Source of the DNA: an uncultured Clostridia bacterium
GTDB taxonomy: Bacteria; Bacillota; Clostridia; Oscillospirales; Acutalibacteraceae
Direction: 5' to 3'
Length of the DNA: 15,176 nt
NCBI GenBank assembly: GCA_946626015.1
Contig: CAMOTT010000032.1
Span: 1-15,176, forward strand
Shown: piece by piece, positions 13,570 through 15,176 of the stretch
Layout of the letters: the number at the start of each line of letters is the position of its first letter
Position numbering within the stretch: the stretch's first letter is position 1
Notes under the pieces: model-generated
Databases searched by the model: none
The model's input: the letters and a program-made list of their open reading frames with translations, nothing else
What the model was told of the DNA's origin: nothing
Made by a program: the position numbers and the translations under genes

Positions 13570-14262
13570 TTAATACTTTTCTATAAGCTTCGGACAAAAT
13601 TCCAGGTAATCTCCGGAAATGAGAGAAAAGTCGATGCCGTCGGAGACTCCTATGAAAGCCCATTTGCATGAGGCGTCGTGGAGATGGCCGTAATAACAGC
13701 GCCGGATATTTTCGCGAACAAGCAGATCATAGAGCTCTCCGCAGGTCTGTTCTCTGGAGATCGGCGGATAGTGCATGAAAACCACAGGCTCCGCTCCCAG
13801 AGCTCTGGCGGCGTCAATAGAGGTTTTGAGTCTGCCGACTTCCCGGTTGAGAACCTTTTCGTCCTCTTCCTCAGCGCAGTCGAAGAACCAGCCTCTTGTG
13901 CCGCATACCGCCACGCTGCCTGCAAGGTAGGCGTTGTTGTGCAGGATGCGGATGGAATCAAATCCGCTTGCCTCAAAAAAGCCTTCCATTTTTTTACGGG
14001 TCGTCCACCAGTAATCGTGGTTGCCTTTGAGGATTATCTTTTGCCCGGGCAGGGAGTTAAGGAACTTGAAGTCCTCATAGGTGTCCTCAAGCTTCATCGC
14101 CCAGGAGATATCCCCGGCAACTACCACCGTATCATCGTCCTCAACGACACGGCGCCAGTTTTTCTCAAGCCTGCCGACGTAGTCCGACCAGCCCTTGAAA
14201 ATATCCATGGGTTTGTCGGCGCCCAGGGAAAGATGGGTGTCGCCTATTGCAAAAAGTGACAT
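13570..14262 (-). CDS. Calcineurin-like metallophosphoesterase
   Basis: 230 residues, a single-domain cytoplasmic metallophosphoesterase. The dimetal ligands are complete: D8 and H10 (GDTH), D51 (GDISW), N81/H82 with D83 (GNHDYWW), H164 (MHYPP) and H193/H195 (GHLH). The family hydrolyses phosphomono- or diesters; the aromatic GNHDYWW and GDISWAM are typical of an uncharacterised Firmicute subgroup, and I cannot name the substrate. ATG at 14262 lies three bases after the thrC stop (TGATAAATG) with its ribosome site AAGGATGG inside the thrC end, so the two are translationally coupled. No terminator is evident in the 92 bases before tig. Confidence 0.9.
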   Translation of the reverse strand: MSLFAIGDTHLSLGADKPMDIFKGWSDYVGRLEKNWRRVVEDDDTVVVAGDISWAMKLEDTYEDFKFLNSLPGQKIILKGNHDYWWTTRKKMEGFFEASGFDSIRILHNNAYLAGSVAVCGTRGWFFDCAEEEDEKVLNREVGRLKTSIDAARALGAEPVVFMHYPPISREQTCGELYDLLVRENIRRCYYGHLHDASCKWAFIGVSDGIDFSLISGDYLEFCPKLIEKY

Positions 14263-14265
14263 TTA

Positions 14266-15176
14266 TCATCCATCCTTCAGGCAGAGGCTTAAAACGGTCT
14301 CCTTCATATTCTCACGGGTGCAGCAGTCCTTGAAACGAACCTCTTTGCTTGTGAGCGCCGCGAGCTGGGGCGGGCAGGCCTCTCCCGTGATTTTTGAAAG
14401 CTGATGGATCTTCTCAAGCTCGTCCCCGTGGAACTCCACCTCAAGCGCGTCCAGAACGCCGGCACAGAATTTGAAGGGGCTGGCAGTGGAGGCTATGATG
14501 GTGTGGGTGTTGTCCCCTGTCTCGGAACGGTAGCCGAAGTAGGTGTTCACCGCAACCGCCGTATGAGTGTCGCAAAGGTATTCCTGGGAGTTGAACAGCC
14601 CGTTTATGGTCGCCTTTGTGCCCTCATCGTCACAGCAGCCTGCGGAAAATACGGACTGGATTCTGCCGAGCATATCTCCTCCGATATCGTAGCTGCCGGT
14701 TGCCGAAAGCTCCTGCATCCAGCCCCGGACGGCTCTGTCGTCCATGCCGGAGACAAGGTACAAAAGACGCTCAAGGTTGCTGGAGATAAGGATATCCATT
14801 GAGGGAGAAGATGTGAGATAAAATTCTCTGTTGCGGTCGTATCTGCCGGTTTTAAGGAAATCGGTGAGCACGTTGTTGCGGTTGGAGGCGCAGATGAGCC
14901 TGTTTACTGGCAGCCCCATCTGCATGGCGTAGTAAGCGGCGAGGATGTTGCCGAAATTGCCGGTGGGAACAACGATGTTAATCTTTTCGCCGGGCTGGAT
15001 CCTTTCATCGTTGAGCGCCTCACAGTACGCCGAAATGTAGTAAACGATCTGGGGAACAAGCCTGCCCCAGTTGATGGAGTTGGCTGAGGAGAACATCATG
15101 CCGTGTTTTTCAAGCTCCGCCTTGACCTCCGGGTCGGTGAAGATGGACTTTACGCCGTTCTGTGCGTCGTCAAAGT
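14266..15176 (-). CDS. thrC: Threonine synthase (partial, 5' end outside window)
   Basis: The last 303 codons of a PLP-dependent threonine synthase, which converts O-phosphohomoserine to threonine. The frame is open at the window edge and begins FDDAQNGVKSIFTDPEV, followed by SSANSINWGRLVPQIVYY and the phosphate/PLP-binding glycine loop PTGNFGNILAAYYA at about residues 70-83 of the visible part. These motifs and the C-terminal DTHTAVAV.....Y are typical of the longer ThrC type shared by many bacteria and fungi. The PLP-binding lysine lies upstream, outside the window. An in-frame ATG at 15099 is internal and not the start. The metallophosphoesterase follows after three bases. Confidence 0.95.
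   Translation of the reverse strand, partial: FDDAQNGVKSIFTDPEVKAELEKHGMMFSSANSINWGRLVPQIVYYISAYCEALNDERIQPGEKINIVVPTGNFGNILAAYYAMQMGLPVNRLICASNRNNVLTDFLKTGRYDRNREFYLTSSPSMDILISSNLERLLYLVSGMDDRAVRGWMQELSATGSYDIGGDMLGRIQSVFSAGCCDDEGTKATINGLFNSQEYLCDTHTAVAVNTYFGYRSETGDNTHTIIASTASPFKFCAGVLDALEVEFHGDELEKIHQLSKITGEACPPQLAALTSKEVRFKDCCTRENMKETVLSLCLKDG

Noticed and set aside
1..15176. CRISPR arrays, tRNA/rRNA genes, insertion sequences, toxin-antitoxin or phage-defence genes
   Set aside because: No regularly spaced repeats, no tRNA-like or rRNA sequence and no transposase or defence motifs were seen on either strand.

Overview
The window comes from a low-to-mid GC Firmicute, most likely a gut-type Clostridia member (Oscillospirales/Ruminococcaceae-like). 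This is inferred from AGGAGG-type ribosome binding sites, extended -10 sigma-A promoters, NrdR and a YhaM-type nuclease, an M23-M50 gene pair resembling the sporulation pair spoIVFA-spoIVFB, and intracellular glycan-scavenging genes. Every gene I can support lies on the minus strand, so transcription runs from high to low coordinates. There are no tRNA or rRNA genes, CRISPR arrays, insertion sequences or phage genes.

In transcription order: (1) 15176-13570, the 3' part of threonine synthase (thrC) coupled to a calcineurin-like metallophosphoesterase. (2) 13477-9967, a proteostasis block: trigger factor (tig), clpP and clpX. Trigger factor carries an unusual Ala/Lys-rich tail of about 63 residues, and a perfect 14-bp hairpin sits between tig and clpP. 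(3) 9887-4075, an accessory carbohydrate cassette: a cytoplasmic GH78 alpha-L-rhamnosidase followed by two tandem paralogous GPH/MelB-type sugar transporters. Each transporter has its own recognisable promoter and is followed by its own intrinsic terminator. (4) 3775-1217, nrdR from a strong promoter and a TTG start, then a YhaM-like 3'-5' exonuclease and a DUF2804 protein. (5) 1152-1, a membrane-anchored M23 (LytM) peptidase overlapping by 17 nt the start of an M50 site-2 protease that runs off the window.

The tig-clpP-clpX products act together: ClpX unfolds substrates for ClpP, and trigger factor chaperones nascent chains. The carbohydrate genes make a coherent import-then-cleave route for rhamnose-containing oligosaccharides or glycosides. 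No local rhamnose catabolic enzymes or regulator accompany them, although an inverted repeat at the predicted start of transcription of one transporter looks like an operator. The M23-M50 pair resembles the SpoIVFA-SpoIVFB module that controls late mother-cell sigma factor activation. I see no convincing wholly new system. The points most worth a second look are the separately controlled transporter duplication with its operator-like repeat, the trigger-factor tail, the M23-M50 pair with intact LytM metal ligands, and the hairpins placed at gene starts.
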